From Mycolicibacterium moriokaense (GTDB taxonomy: Bacteria > Actinomycetota > Actinomycetes > Mycobacteriales > Mycobacteriaceae): a stretch of 64,000 nt of DNA. The DNA lies in assembly GCF_003201655.1 (NCBI RefSeq), contig NZ_QJJU01000024.1, positions 1 to 64,000 of the forward strand. Direction: 5' to 3'. The notes below the pieces were generated by a model. The model made no database searches. It saw only the letters and a program-made list of their open reading frames with translations, and was not told where the DNA came from. Of this stretch, positions 1 to 8,059 are shown one piece after another (position 1 is the first letter of the stretch; every line of letters starts with the position of its first letter). The translations under genes were made by a program, and so were the position numbers.

Positions 1-113
1 TCCCGATGCGGAGTCAGCTGCAGATAGTCGTAGCCCAAGTCCGCCACCAGGCGGGGGAATTCGAGCAGATCGAAGTCGTGATGAAACGGCGTGGGGTCTA
101 ACGCGATCTTCAT
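1..113 (-). CDS. Sugar phosphate isomerase/epimerase, N-terminal fragment
   Basis: Only the first 37 codons are inside the window; the gene continues past the left edge. The visible peptide opens MKIALDPTPFHHDFDLLEFP and continues with LVADLGYDYLQLTPHR, the first beta-alpha unit of the xylose-isomerase-like TIM barrel. The ATG lies 2 bp after the stop of the binding-protein gene, so it is the next gene of the same minus-strand operon. By family the protein would interconvert sugars or keto-sugars in the cytoplasm; the substrate cannot be told from this fragment. Confidence 0.75.
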   Translation of the reverse strand, partial: MKIALDPTPFHHDFDLLEFPRLVADLGYDYLQLTPHR

Positions 114-115
114 CG

Positions 116-1123
116 CTATCGAGTTCCGTTCTTGGCGTAGTCGGCGATGGCGTCGATGTTGGACTGATCGATGAACGCCGGGCCGGTCAGTGTCGACTGC
201 CCGCCGCCAATCACGTTGCCGTTGTTGAGGTAGAGCCACAGCGAGTCGATCGCCAAATAGCCCTGCAGGAACGGCTGCTGGTCAACAGCCCACTGGACCT
301 TGCCGCCCTTGATCGCATCGACCAGCTCGGCGTTGGTGTCGAACGTGGCGATCTTGGCCGTGCTGCCTGCGTTTGCAGCCGATTGCACCGCAGCGAGGGC
401 GATCGGTGCACCGAGGGTGACGATGTAGTCCACGGATGGGTCCTGTTGGAGCTTCGCGGTGATCGTCGTTTGCACCGATGGCATGTCAGTTCCGTTGACG
501 TTGAGGTTCTCCACCGCACCGCCGAATCCGGCCTTGACGCCGGCGCACCGCGACTCCAAGGCGACGTTGCCTTGGTCTTGGATGACACAGATGACCTTGC
601 GGGCACCGTCGGCGGCCAACTTCTTGCCTGCTGCCTCCCCTGAGATCTGTTCGTCCTGACCGAAATACGCCTTCGCGCCTGCCGCCTTCCATGCGTCGAT
701 TCCGGCGTTGAGCGCCACGACGGGAATCCCTGCCGAGATTGCTCGCTGCAGCGCGGGTTTCATGGCTTCCGGGCGTGCCAGCGTGACAGCGATCGCGGCG
801 ACCTTGCTGTCAACAGCGTTCTGCACCAAGTTCGCCTGGTCGGGTGCTTGAAGTTCGGCCGAGTACTTCAGGTCGATGTTGTCCTTCTTGGCTGCGGTCT
901 CCGCGCCTTTGCGGATGAGATCCCAGAAGGTGTCGCCGGGCGGCCCGTGAGTGATCATCGCGACGGTGAAGCGCGGGGTATCGGCTTGACCGGCACCCAT
1001 ACCCGAATCCGACGACCGCGGCTTTCCGCCGGTGCTCGAACACGCCGTCATTGCGACGAGGACGGTCACGCAGGCGGTCATGACGCGCACTGCCCTTGGC
1101 AGCGAGCAGTTCTGGCAGTTCAT
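116..1123 (-). CDS. Sugar ABC transporter substrate-binding lipoprotein
   Basis: This is a periplasmic-binding-protein type 1 sugar receptor of 335 residues. The N-terminus has a hydrophobic segment ending in a lipobox (M-T-A-C, Cys28), so the mature protein should be lipid-anchored outside the membrane. Afterwards come the two alternating alpha/beta lobes typical of ribose/inositol binders, starting near FTVAMITHGPPGDTFWD. A purine-rich stretch (AGAGAAGAG) precedes the ATG. It sits between two isomerase genes and downstream of a dehydrogenase gene, so it probably captures the sugar or polyol those enzymes degrade. The permease and ATPase genes are not visible and would be left of the window. 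Ligand unknown. Confidence 0.88.
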   Translation of the reverse strand: MNCQNCSLPRAVRVMTACVTVLVAMTACSSTGGKPRSSDSGMGAGQADTPRFTVAMITHGPPGDTFWDLIRKGAETAAKKDNIDLKYSAELQAPDQANLVQNAVDSKVAAIAVTLARPEAMKPALQRAISAGIPVVALNAGIDAWKAAGAKAYFGQDEQISGEAAGKKLAADGARKVICVIQDQGNVALESRCAGVKAGFGGAVENLNVNGTDMPSVQTTITAKLQQDPSVDYIVTLGAPIALAAVQSAANAGSTAKIATFDTNAELVDAIKGGKVQWAVDQQPFLQGYLAIDSLWLYLNNGNVIGGGQSTLTGPAFIDQSNIDAIADYAKNGTR

Positions 1124-1145
1124 TGATCTCTTCTCTCTGTGGGCG

Positions 1146-2144
1146 TCAGCTGACGGTGGCCGAGTTGGCCGCCTTGAGGGTGTCGGCGGCGACTTGGAGG
1201 CCTTCGAGTTGGCCGAGTTCGACGTCTTCGTGTTCGATGTTGACCGCCATGTCCGGGTCGACGCGTTCCAGCGCCTGCAGGAACCGAGCCCAGAAGGCGG
1301 TGTCGTGGCCGCGGCCGACGGCGACGAAGTCCCATGCCGAATCCTCCGGCCACTTGTTCACCACGTGGCGCCCTCCGAGCCCGGTCGGATTCTCGCTCAA
1401 CGGGATTCGGGTGAACCGCTCGTCGAGGACACCGTAGATCTTGCAGTTCTCGTTGATCCGGGTGTCCTTGGCGGCGGCGTGGTACACCAGTGGGCCCAGC
1501 CATTCGATCGCGGCGATCGGATCGATGCCCTGCCAGAACAAGTGCGACGGGTCCATCTCGGCGCCGACGTTGGTCGCGCCGGCGCGTTCAACCAACCGCC
1601 GCATGGTGGGTGGATTGAACACGAGGTTCTGCGGATGCATCTCGATCGCGACCTTGACGCCGTTTTCGCGTGCCAGGGCATCGATTTCGGTCCAGAACGG
1701 CACGGCGACCTCGTTCCACTGGTAGTCCAGGGAGTCCAGATAGCCGGAGTCCCAGGTGTTGACGTGCCAGGCCGGCCACCGGCCGCCGGGGTGCGCCTCG
1801 GGTAGGCCCGACATCGTCACGACGCGATCGACGCCGAGCAGGCCGGCGACCCTGATGGCTTTGCGCAGGTCGTCGGCGTCCTCGGGACCCACCTCCGGAT
1901 CGGGGTGCAGTGGATTCCCGTTGCAGTTGAGCCCCGCGATTGATACGCCGGTTCCGTCGAAGGTGGCGAGATATTGCTGCGGTGTGACCGCTCCGGACAG
2001 CAAGTCGTCGACCGGGAGATGCGGTGTCGGCAGGAAGCCGCCTGCGTTGATTTCCGCACCGCTCAAACCCAGCGAGGCGATGACCTCCAACGCCTCTCTC
2101 AGGGGCTTGTCGTGCAGGATGGCGGTATAGACACCAAGTTTCAT
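1146..2144 (-). CDS. Sugar phosphate isomerase/epimerase (AP-endonuclease-2 TIM barrel)
   Basis: This 332-residue protein belongs to the IolE/xylose-isomerase-like TIM-barrel family. Likely metal ligands are visible as conserved acidic and histidine residues in VAIEMHPQN, GAEMDPSHLFW and NIEHEDVE. Such enzymes isomerise, epimerise or dehydrate keto-sugars and inosose derivatives. It lies in one operon with a Gfo/Idh/MocA dehydrogenase (20-bp gap upstream) and the binding lipoprotein (22-bp gap downstream). A GGAG motif lies about 9 bases before the ATG. The combination recalls inositol or amino-sugar catabolism, but the substrate is inferred only. Confidence 0.88.
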   Translation of the reverse strand: MKLGVYTAILHDKPLREALEVIASLGLSGAEINAGGFLPTPHLPVDDLLSGAVTPQQYLATFDGTGVSIAGLNCNGNPLHPDPEVGPEDADDLRKAIRVAGLLGVDRVVTMSGLPEAHPGGRWPAWHVNTWDSGYLDSLDYQWNEVAVPFWTEIDALARENGVKVAIEMHPQNLVFNPPTMRRLVERAGATNVGAEMDPSHLFWQGIDPIAAIEWLGPLVYHAAAKDTRINENCKIYGVLDERFTRIPLSENPTGLGGRHVVNKWPEDSAWDFVAVGRGHDTAFWARFLQALERVDPDMAVNIEHEDVELGQLEGLQVAADTLKAANSATVS

Positions 2145-2164
2145 TGGGGTGAACTCCGTTCTGG

Positions 2165-3346
2165 TTAGACGACTTTGACGGCGGCGCCGCCGGACTGGGC
2201 GGATTCGGTGACCGCGGCGACGACCTGCAACCCGTGCAGGCCGGCGTCGAAACCAGGCAGCGGTCCAAGCTCGGCGATTCCGGCGATCTGGTCCAGGAAG
2301 GCGCGGGTCTGGTATCCGAACAGATCGGCCACCCCGTGACCGACACCGCCGGCATCCATCGGCAGGCCGCCGCGAATGTAGGGATGCTCTGGTCCGATCA
2401 ACACCCGCCGGGGCCCGCCGATATCGCTGCGCAGGTCGTCGGTCGAAATCTCGAACTCACCGGGGCGGTGGAGGTTCCAGGACGCTGAGCCGCGTGACGC
2501 GAACAGTTCGAAGCCGAGCCCGTCGGGCAGGTTGTGCGCAACGCGTGACGCCGAGTACGTGCCCACCGCGCCGCATTCGAACGTGGCGGTGAAGGTGGCG
2601 ACGTCCTCATTCTCTACGGGCGCCCGTTCGTCGCTGACCGCCGCCTTGGTGTGGCCGTAGGTGACACCGATCGGCACGGGGCGCTCAGCAATGAGCGTGG
2701 CGAACGCAGCGCCACTGACCGCGGTGATGGGCCCGCAGATGAACTCCGATAGGTCAAGAAGGTGACTGCCGACGTCGGCCAGTGCACCCGTGCCGGGTCC
2801 GCCGCGATAGCGCCACGTGATTGGAGAGGTCGGATCGACCGCGTAGTCACACCAGTAGTGCCCGTTGAAATGCACCAGCTCCCCGAGGGTGCCCGCGGCG
2901 AGTTCGCGACGGATCTGTTCGACCGCCGGAGACCTGCGGTAGGTGTAACCCACGGCGGTCACCCGGTCCGACCGCTCGGCAGCGGCGACCATTGCCTCGG
3001 CGTCGGCTAGCGAGCCGGCCAGCGGCTTCTCGCACAGCACATGTTTGCCTGCGGCCAGCAGTCCCTCGACGATCTCGCGGTGCAGGTGGTTGGCGACCAC
3101 CACGCTGACGGCGTCGATGTCCGATGCCTCAGCGATCGCGCGCCAGTCGTATTCGGCCCGCTGGTAGCCGTACCGCTTTGCGGTGTCGTCGGCCACCGCA
3201 GCGTTTGTGTCGGCGATGGCGACCAGACGCACGTCGGGCCTATCCGTCCCGAACAGGGTGGTGGCCATGCGGTAGCCGGCAGCATGTGCACGGCCGGCCA
3301 TGCCGCCGCCGATCACGGCAACGCCGATGGATGTCGCGCTGGTCAT
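2165..3346 (-). CDS. Gfo/Idh/MocA family NAD(P)-dependent oxidoreductase
   Basis: The 393-residue protein has an N-terminal Rossmann fold (VIGGGMAGRAH, residues 11-21) and the family EKP motif at residues 106-108, followed by the C-terminal alpha/beta substrate domain. These enzymes oxidise sugar or cyclitol hydroxyls with NAD(P)+. It is the first gene of the minus-strand sugar operon; GGAGG lies about 9 bases before the ATG, and the promoter region shared with the divergent LacI gene holds a 16-bp palindrome. The exact sugar is unknown. Confidence 0.9.
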   Translation of the reverse strand: MTSATSIGVAVIGGGMAGRAHAAGYRMATTLFGTDRPDVRLVAIADTNAAVADDTAKRYGYQRAEYDWRAIAEASDIDAVSVVVANHLHREIVEGLLAAGKHVLCEKPLAGSLADAEAMVAAAERSDRVTAVGYTYRRSPAVEQIRRELAAGTLGELVHFNGHYWCDYAVDPTSPITWRYRGGPGTGALADVGSHLLDLSEFICGPITAVSGAAFATLIAERPVPIGVTYGHTKAAVSDERAPVENEDVATFTATFECGAVGTYSASRVAHNLPDGLGFELFASRGSASWNLHRPGEFEISTDDLRSDIGGPRRVLIGPEHPYIRGGLPMDAGGVGHGVADLFGYQTRAFLDQIAGIAELGPLPGFDAGLHGLQVVAAVTESAQSGGAAVKVV

Positions 3347-3386
3347 GTCCGATTTCCTCCGGAGTGTCGATGTCTTAAACCGATCT

Positions 3387-3402
3387 ACTAGACCGGTCTA
3401 GT
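3387..3402. promoter_or_regulatory. Palindromic operator for the adjacent LacI regulator
   Basis: ACTAGACCGGTCTAGT is a perfect 16-bp palindrome with a central CG step, the usual architecture of LacI/GalR-family operators. It lies between the divergent dehydrogenase gene (start 3346) and the LacI-family gene (start 3452), so it could control both directions. Binding by that regulator is inferred from position and symmetry. Confidence 0.7.
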
Positions 3403-3451
3403 TCCGCTAGTATGGCCCTCGTCACACCGCGCGTCAAGGGGCGCCGGCGAC

Positions 3452-4510
3452 ATGCAGAAGGGCTCGCAAGTGATTCGTCAGGACAGCGGCGATGCGTCGA
3501 AGCGTCAGCGTGCGGTGACCATGCAGGACGTCGCCGATCACGTCGGCGTGTCCAAGGCACTGGTGTCGATGGTGTTTCGACGAGTCACCGGACCGAGCGC
3601 CGAAACGCGCATGAGAGTGCTCGAGGCAGCGGAGAAGCTGGGATATCGGCCCAATCGATCCGCCGCGCTGCTATCCCTGCGTCGATCACATCTCATCGGC
3701 GTTATGGCCAATATTCGCAATACCTTTCATGCCGAGCTGGTTGAGGACATCGTGGCCGAGGCCGATGCTTTCGGATACGAGGTGGTGCTTGGTGCGGTGA
3801 CGCCGACACACGGCGAGATCGCGGTGGTAGAGACATTGTTGGACTTCCGATGCGAGGCGCTCATCTTGCTCGGCCCGGAACTCGACGAAGCGAGACTGGC
3901 GGAGCTGGGCGGCAGGACATCGGTCGTCGTGGTTGGTCGACGCACCCCATGCCCGTCGGTCGACGTAGTGCGCACCGCCGACGCGCGCGGTATCGGCAGG
4001 GTCGTGGATCATCTCGTCGAGCTTGGGCATCGCCGGATCAGCCATCTCAGCGGTGGCAGCGGCACCATCCCGAACGACCGCAAATCGGGTTACATGCGCG
4101 CGATGAAGAGGCACGGTCTCGCCGATGCGATCGACATCATCGACGGCGACTTCACCGAGCACGCCGGGATACTCGCGGCTCGGGAGCTACTGGGCCGAAG
4201 AAAACGTCCGACCGCGGTGTGCGCCGCCAACGACCGCAGCGCGATTGGACTGCTCGACGAGCTGCGCCGCTCAGGCATCGAGGTCCCGGGCGGTATTGCG
4301 GTGGCCGGCTACGACGACAGCATGCTTGCCCAACTGGCGCACATCGACTTGACCACCGTCAGTCAGGAGCCACGGCAACAAGCCGGCCGAGCAGTCAGGG
4401 CCGTCGTCGAACGCCTCGATGAAGGTCGCCGAGAACGACTCGACGTACTGCTTGAACCACGCCTCGTCATCCGCCACACCACGTTGCCGCAGGTCCAGCA
4501 ACCTGCCTAG
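3452..4510 (+). CDS. LacI-family transcriptional regulator
   Basis: The 352-residue protein has a LacI-type helix-turn-helix near residues 25-70 (VTMQDVADHVGVSKALVSMVF, then the LGYRPNRSAALLS hinge region) and a C-terminal periplasmic-binding-protein-like sensor domain. It is divergent from the sugar operon and probably represses it until a sugar ligand binds. Its 3' end overlaps the stop of the convergent COX IV-like gene by 4 bp. An initiation codon further downstream is possible because the first 20 residues precede the conserved domain. Confidence 0.9.
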   Translation: MQKGSQVIRQDSGDASKRQRAVTMQDVADHVGVSKALVSMVFRRVTGPSAETRMRVLEAAEKLGYRPNRSAALLSLRRSHLIGVMANIRNTFHAELVEDIVAEADAFGYEVVLGAVTPTHGEIAVVETLLDFRCEALILLGPELDEARLAELGGRTSVVVVGRRTPCPSVDVVRTADARGIGRVVDHLVELGHRRISHLSGGSGTIPNDRKSGYMRAMKRHGLADAIDIIDGDFTEHAGILAARELLGRRKRPTAVCAANDRSAIGLLDELRRSGIEVPGGIAVAGYDDSMLAQLAHIDLTTVSQEPRQQAGRAVRAVVERLDEGRRERLDVLLEPRLVIRHTTLPQVQQPA

Positions 4511-4803
4511 CCAGCGACCGCCGAGCCGACGAAGTAGCTGCCCAACAGGCACACGGCGATGAGAACTACCCAGGCATCCGTGAGGCGACACAGCAATGCG
4601 GGGGCATGCCGTACCTCCATGAACTCCCGAAAGATGATGCGCACCTTGATGAGCGCGATCACGATCGCACTCACCGTGACCACCGTGCTGGCTCTCAACG
4701 TCCCGTTCTGATCGACCGTGTGATCGATCCAGACGTATGCGAGCGTCATCGTCGTCAGGATCAACCAGACGATCAGCAGTCTCTTGTTGAAGGTGGTGTT
4801 CAC
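4507..4803 (-). CDS. Small membrane protein, cytochrome c oxidase subunit IV-like
   Basis: This 98-residue protein has three predicted membrane helices (near residues 8-25, 38-58 and 75-95). It resembles the prokaryotic COX4 / NorF-like family. It follows the subunit III-like gene by 3 bp and is the last gene of a four-gene minus-strand operon. Subunit IV proteins normally help assemble or stabilise haem-copper oxidases; no subunit I or II is encoded nearby, so the partner complex is unknown. Family assignment is by pattern and context. Confidence 0.7.
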   Translation of the reverse strand: MNTTFNKRLLIVWLILTTMTLAYVWIDHTVDQNGTLRASTVVTVSAIVIALIKVRIIFREFMEVRHAPALLCRLTDAWVVLIAVCLLGSYFVGSAVAG

Positions 4804-4806
4804 AGG

Positions 4807-5400
4807 TCACCTCACGACGTAGAGCAACGCAAAGATCAGAACCCAAAGGAAGTCGACGGTGTGCCAGTAGGTTGCACACGTTTCGACGAGCTGCTGGGAG
4901 CGTCGGGCCGGGCTCCACAGTTGGTAGACGACAACGCCGAGCACGATGAAGCCGATCAACACGTGGATGCAGTGGATGGATGTCAGGAAGAAGTAGTGCT
5001 GAAAGAACTCAGTGCTGGTGAACGTGTTTCCCATCCGGATCTCCCTGACCCACTCCAGCACCTTGGAGGTCAGAAACACGAGCCCGAAGGAAATGGTCAG
5101 AAATGCATTGATCAATGCAGACCGGTACGCGCCGGTCCTGGCCGCTTGGACGCAACGCGCGATAGCCCAGGAGCTCAGCAGCAAAGCGATGGTGTTGAAG
5201 ACGCCGACGCGGAGATCCAGATGGGCCTGGGACTGCAGGTAGAGCTCCTCGTTCTGGGTACGCGAAACCAGGTACACCGAGAAATACCCGGTGAAGAGAA
5301 GCGTCTCGAAGAGAACGAACATCCACATGTCGGGCTGTCCGGGCACGAACTTCGTCGGCTTCTCGTCGAGTTCCGCCCGTGAGTCCGCAAGGTTCGTCAT
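4807..5400 (-). CDS. Cytochrome c oxidase subunit III family protein (NorE-like)
   Basis: This 197-residue membrane protein has about five helices. It carries subunit III features such as WMFVLFETLLFTGYFSVYL in the first helix and FFLTSIHCIHVLIG, then YWHTVDFLWVLIFALLY at the C-terminus. The start is set by an ATGA overlap with the upstream gene; a longer in-frame extension lies wholly inside that gene and is rejected. Short subunit III homologues without subunit I are known as NorE, linked to nitric oxide reductase, and from alternative oxidases. Here the companions are a subunit IV-like protein and two paralogous membrane proteins, so the complex served is not clear. Confidence 0.82.
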   Translation of the reverse strand: MTNLADSRAELDEKPTKFVPGQPDMWMFVLFETLLFTGYFSVYLVSRTQNEELYLQSQAHLDLRVGVFNTIALLLSSWAIARCVQAARTGAYRSALINAFLTISFGLVFLTSKVLEWVREIRMGNTFTSTEFFQHYFFLTSIHCIHVLIGFIVLGVVVYQLWSPARRSQQLVETCATYWHTVDFLWVLIFALLYVVR

Positions 5401-6194
5401 CGGACCGCCTCGGGTAGCGGTCCAGTACCGAAGTCTTCGCGTTGAATCATCTTCCGCAACAACACAATGAAGACGCCCGTGTAGAGAACGAACACGACCA
5501 TGTTGATCCACCAAGCTATCGCGCCGTTCCACGCGAAGGCGCCGCGGTGAAAGATCCAGGCCGGCGCCACGACGACTTCCGTCAGCGCGTTGCACAGACT
5601 GAGGTAGCCGAACCACTTCGGGAACACGCGGTTCTTGTCGAGCAGAATCGCCACCATCCACACCAGGGAGCCGATCATGAACACGCCCATCGTTCCGCTG
5701 AACGACAAGAACGCGAAATCGTAGAGCCAGTGGATCAACTCGGGGTCACGGTCCGGCCGAAGGGCACCAACGGTCATCGCGATGGCCATCACCAGCATGC
5801 CGGGGATGGCGGCCAACGAATAGATGATCAAGTACGAGTACGCGAAGAGGCGACTCACTGACATCCGCCGCATCGAGTACGCGAGCAGGGCGTTCATCGG
5901 CGCGCACATCCCTGCGACGAGAAACACCACTCCGAAGCCTGCGCGAATGCCGAGGCTGTGGTCATCGAACCACTGCGCGACCGTCGCGGTATCCCATGCA
6001 GGGCTTGGCGGAGGCTGGACGCGCGTGACGAAGAAGAAAAGCACACCGTACAGCTGGTAGAAGATCACCATCACCCACCAGGCGAACCACAACTCGCGCT
6101 TCGGATGGTGGCGTACGTTCCACGCGAACCGGCTCACCCGCGAGCCAGTGGGCGGGTCCGGCGCCGTCAATGACTTCGTTGTCGATGTGCTCAT
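5397..6194 (-). CDS. Multi-pass membrane protein, paralogue of the upstream gene product
   Basis: I do not recognise a named family for this 265-residue protein with about seven hydrophobic helices. It shares with the next protein upstream a RPDRxPEL signature, followed by LxDxAxLxF, and a C-terminal pattern PxFxxW-G...PA...AWxG, so the two are paralogues. The start is fixed by ATGA overlap at 6191-6194, and the stop overlaps the subunit III-like gene in the same way, implying translational coupling. Association with oxidase-like subunits suggests a membrane redox or assembly role; this is inference only. Confidence 0.75.
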   Translation of the reverse strand: MSTSTTKSLTAPDPPTGSRVSRFAWNVRHHPKRELWFAWWVMVIFYQLYGVLFFFVTRVQPPPSPAWDTATVAQWFDDHSLGIRAGFGVVFLVAGMCAPMNALLAYSMRRMSVSRLFAYSYLIIYSLAAIPGMLVMAIAMTVGALRPDRDPELIHWLYDFAFLSFSGTMGVFMIGSLVWMVAILLDKNRVFPKWFGYLSLCNALTEVVVAPAWIFHRGAFAWNGAIAWWINMVVFVLYTGVFIVLLRKMIQREDFGTGPLPEAVR

Positions 6195-6898
6195 GCGGCG
6201 ACCATGTCCTGCGCTCGCTGCTGCCGAATCGTCTGGCCGAGAACGATTCCCATCACGACGATCCATACGAAGATCGCAATGTTCTTGACCCAGAACGACA
6301 ACAAGCCGTCCCACGCAAGTGGCCCGGTGGACGCAAGCGCGGTGAACGCGGCAGGTGCCAACGCGACCGCGATGAGCACATTGAAGTGTCCCACCCACGA
6401 TTTGAAAACCGGTCGATCCTGCCGATCCCAGTAGATGGCCAGCGCGAGCAGCAGGCACTGCGCGATCAAATAGGGAACCAATACGGTGAACGTCAACCAC
6501 GCGAGATCGTTGAGCAACTGGGTCAGCTCGGGGGCGCGGTCCGGGCGGAATGAGCCGAGCAGCCAGAACATGTTCGCGATGAGAAAAAGCGTGGGCGGAC
6601 CACCGGCGCAGGCGATCAGGCTGTAGGACAGGATCGGCGTGCGATGAGCCATCCTACGGATCTGCATCGCCAACAGGATCACGATGGGGATCAGACCCAC
6701 GCCGAACCAGTTGAACAAGATCATGCTGTAGCGGATCCGTGCGGTGTCATCGCGATAGAAAGCCGCGACCTCCTCCGCCGACATCGTCGGCGACATTGGA
6801 TGGAGGAAGCCGGGAAACAGGAAGAACGCGGACACCCAAATGATCGCCACCACGGGCAGTGTCCAGAAAAGGATCAACTCACCATCAGTGCGTCTCAT
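6191..6898 (-). CDS. Multi-pass membrane protein, first gene of the COX III/IV-like operon
   Basis: This 235-residue protein has roughly seven hydrophobic segments. It is a paralogue of the following gene product, sharing FRPDRAPELTQLLNDLAWLTF and the late PVFKSW-G...PLAWDG pattern. The chosen ATG at 6898 has AGAGGG about 6 bases upstream; an earlier in-frame ATG would run through the twin operator and is unlikely. A soluble loop near residues 33-50 (MSAEEVAAFYRDDTARIRY) could hold a ligand-contacting region. Function unknown. Expression is probably under the divergent TetR regulator. Confidence 0.75.
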   Translation of the reverse strand: MRRTDGELILFWTLPVVAIIWVSAFFLFPGFLHPMSPTMSAEEVAAFYRDDTARIRYSMILFNWFGVGLIPIVILLAMQIRRMAHRTPILSYSLIACAGGPPTLFLIANMFWLLGSFRPDRAPELTQLLNDLAWLTFTVLVPYLIAQCLLLALAIYWDRQDRPVFKSWVGHFNVLIAVALAPAAFTALASTGPLAWDGLLSFWVKNIAIFVWIVVMGIVLGQTIRQQRAQDMVAA

Positions 6899-6925
6899 CG
6901 TCGAACCCTCTTCATGAATAGCGTG

Positions 6926-6964
6926 GTTGCCGATCGGCAACTTGGACGGTAGCCGATCGGCAAC
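6926..6964. promoter_or_regulatory. Twin TetR operator between divergent operons
   Basis: GTTGCCGATCGGCAAC (6926-6941) is a perfect 16-bp palindrome. A second copy at 6949-6964 differs at one base (T to A at position 3). The two are offset by 23 bp. They fill the gap between the membrane-protein operon (start 6898) and the TetR gene (start 6997), so one regulator dimer pair could block both promoters. Assignment to the adjacent TetR protein is by position. Confidence 0.75.
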
Positions 6965-6996
6965 CAAGCGGTCAATCCTCGGCTACCCTCGTCGCT

Positions 6997-7581
6997 GTGA
7001 CGTCCACCCGGGAGGACCGGCGGTTCGGCGCGATCACGCGCACCGCGGCTCAAACCCGTGTGCTGGACGCGGCGTTGAAGCTGATCTCCGAGCGCGGAGT
7101 CAGCGGGACGTCTCTACAGATGATCGCCGACGCGATGGGCGTGACGAAGGCGGCGGTGTACCGCCAGTTCAAGACGAAGGAAGAGATCGTCATCGCGATC
7201 ACGGAACGAGAGATGAGCAGGCTCGAGGATGCGCTCGAGGCGGCCGAAGCGGAGGGGCATCCCCTGCGGGCGCGTGAGGTCCTGCTCGACCGGATGATCG
7301 AGCAGGCCATCGATCGCCGAGGCGCATTCAGCGTTCCGATGTTCGATCCCGTGATCATTCGTCTTCAGGCCGAGTACGAGCCGTTTCAGCAGTTCATCGA
7401 ACGCCTCTACGCGGCACTGCTCGGCACCGAGGCCGGAGTCGAAGCGCGCCTACACGCGGCGATGCTGTCGAGCGCGATCAGCGTCGCCGTCATGCATCCG
7501 CTGCTCGCCGATGTCGACGGCGAGACCCTGCGCGCGCAATTGAAGAAGATGACGCGCCGGATGCTCGGACTTCCCGAATGA
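6997..7581 (+). CDS. TetR-family transcriptional regulator
   Basis: The 194-residue protein has a TetR N-terminal helix-turn-helix at about residues 12-60 (RVLDAALKLISERGVSGTSL, then MGVTKAAVYRQFKTKEEI) and a variable helical ligand domain. The GTG start at 6997 lies close behind a TACCCT-like element, so the transcript may be leaderless. It is divergent from the COX III/IV-like operon across two palindromes and probably represses that operon and itself. The next gene begins inside its stop codon (ATGA). Confidence 0.9.
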   Translation: MTSTREDRRFGAITRTAAQTRVLDAALKLISERGVSGTSLQMIADAMGVTKAAVYRQFKTKEEIVIAITEREMSRLEDALEAAEAEGHPLRAREVLLDRMIEQAIDRRGAFSVPMFDPVIIRLQAEYEPFQQFIERLYAALLGTEAGVEARLHAAMLSSAISVAVMHPLLADVDGETLRAQLKKMTRRMLGLPE

Positions 7582-8036
7582 CAGCCATGACGGACGAACA
7601 CGAGATCCGCAGTCTGGTGCACCGGTACGCGGACGCCGCATCCCGCCGCGATCCACTAGGCGTCGCAAGCACTTTCACCAACGACGGTGAGTGGCACGCT
7701 CGCGAATTGGGCCATCACAAGGGCCACGACGCGATGGTGACCTTCTTCAGCGCGATGCTCGGCGGCTGGAATGTCTTTCTCCAGGGCCTGCAGTCGGGCG
7801 TCGTCGCGCTAGACGCGGCGGATGCCGATCACGCGAAGGGCCGGTGGTTCGTTCACGAGATCGGGCAACGCGCAGAAGGCACCAACCTGACCATCGCGGG
7901 CGTTTACCACGACGAGTACAGGCGCGAAGCCGGGGTGTGGCTCATCATGCGCCGTCGGTACGACCCGCTGCTGCGAAGCGTCGACGGCACCGTGACCGTT
8001 TTACCGTTTCCCACGGATGTTCACACGATCGAATGA
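7578..8036 (+). CDS. SnoaL/NTF2-fold protein
   Basis: This 152-residue cytoplasmic protein has the cone-shaped NTF2-like fold seen in SnoaL, ketosteroid isomerase and ring-hydroxylating dioxygenase beta subunits. The opening EIRSLVHRYADAASRRDPLG followed by FTNDGEWH, and the HxxGHDAMVTFF segment, are typical. Its ATG overlaps the TetR stop, so the two are co-translated. It may act on or bind the ligand sensed by that regulator. Reaction unknown. A second ATG 9 bases downstream is an alternative start. Confidence 0.82.
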   Translation: MTAMTDEHEIRSLVHRYADAASRRDPLGVASTFTNDGEWHARELGHHKGHDAMVTFFSAMLGGWNVFLQGLQSGVVALDAADADHAKGRWFVHEIGQRAEGTNLTIAGVYHDEYRREAGVWLIMRRRYDPLLRSVDGTVTVLPFPTDVHTIE

Positions 8037-8059
8037 GGAAGGTTCGGTAGGGGATCCGA

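Noticed and set aside
4807..5400. Assigning the COX III-like protein to the main aa3 cytochrome oxidase.
   Set aside because: No ctaC, ctaD or qcr genes are present, and the protein is short and NorE-like; the main oxidase subunit III is expected with the qcr genes elsewhere.
7578..8036. Calling the SnoaL-fold gene a ring-hydroxylating dioxygenase beta subunit.
   Set aside because: No alpha subunit or Rieske protein is nearby, and the fold is shared by many families.
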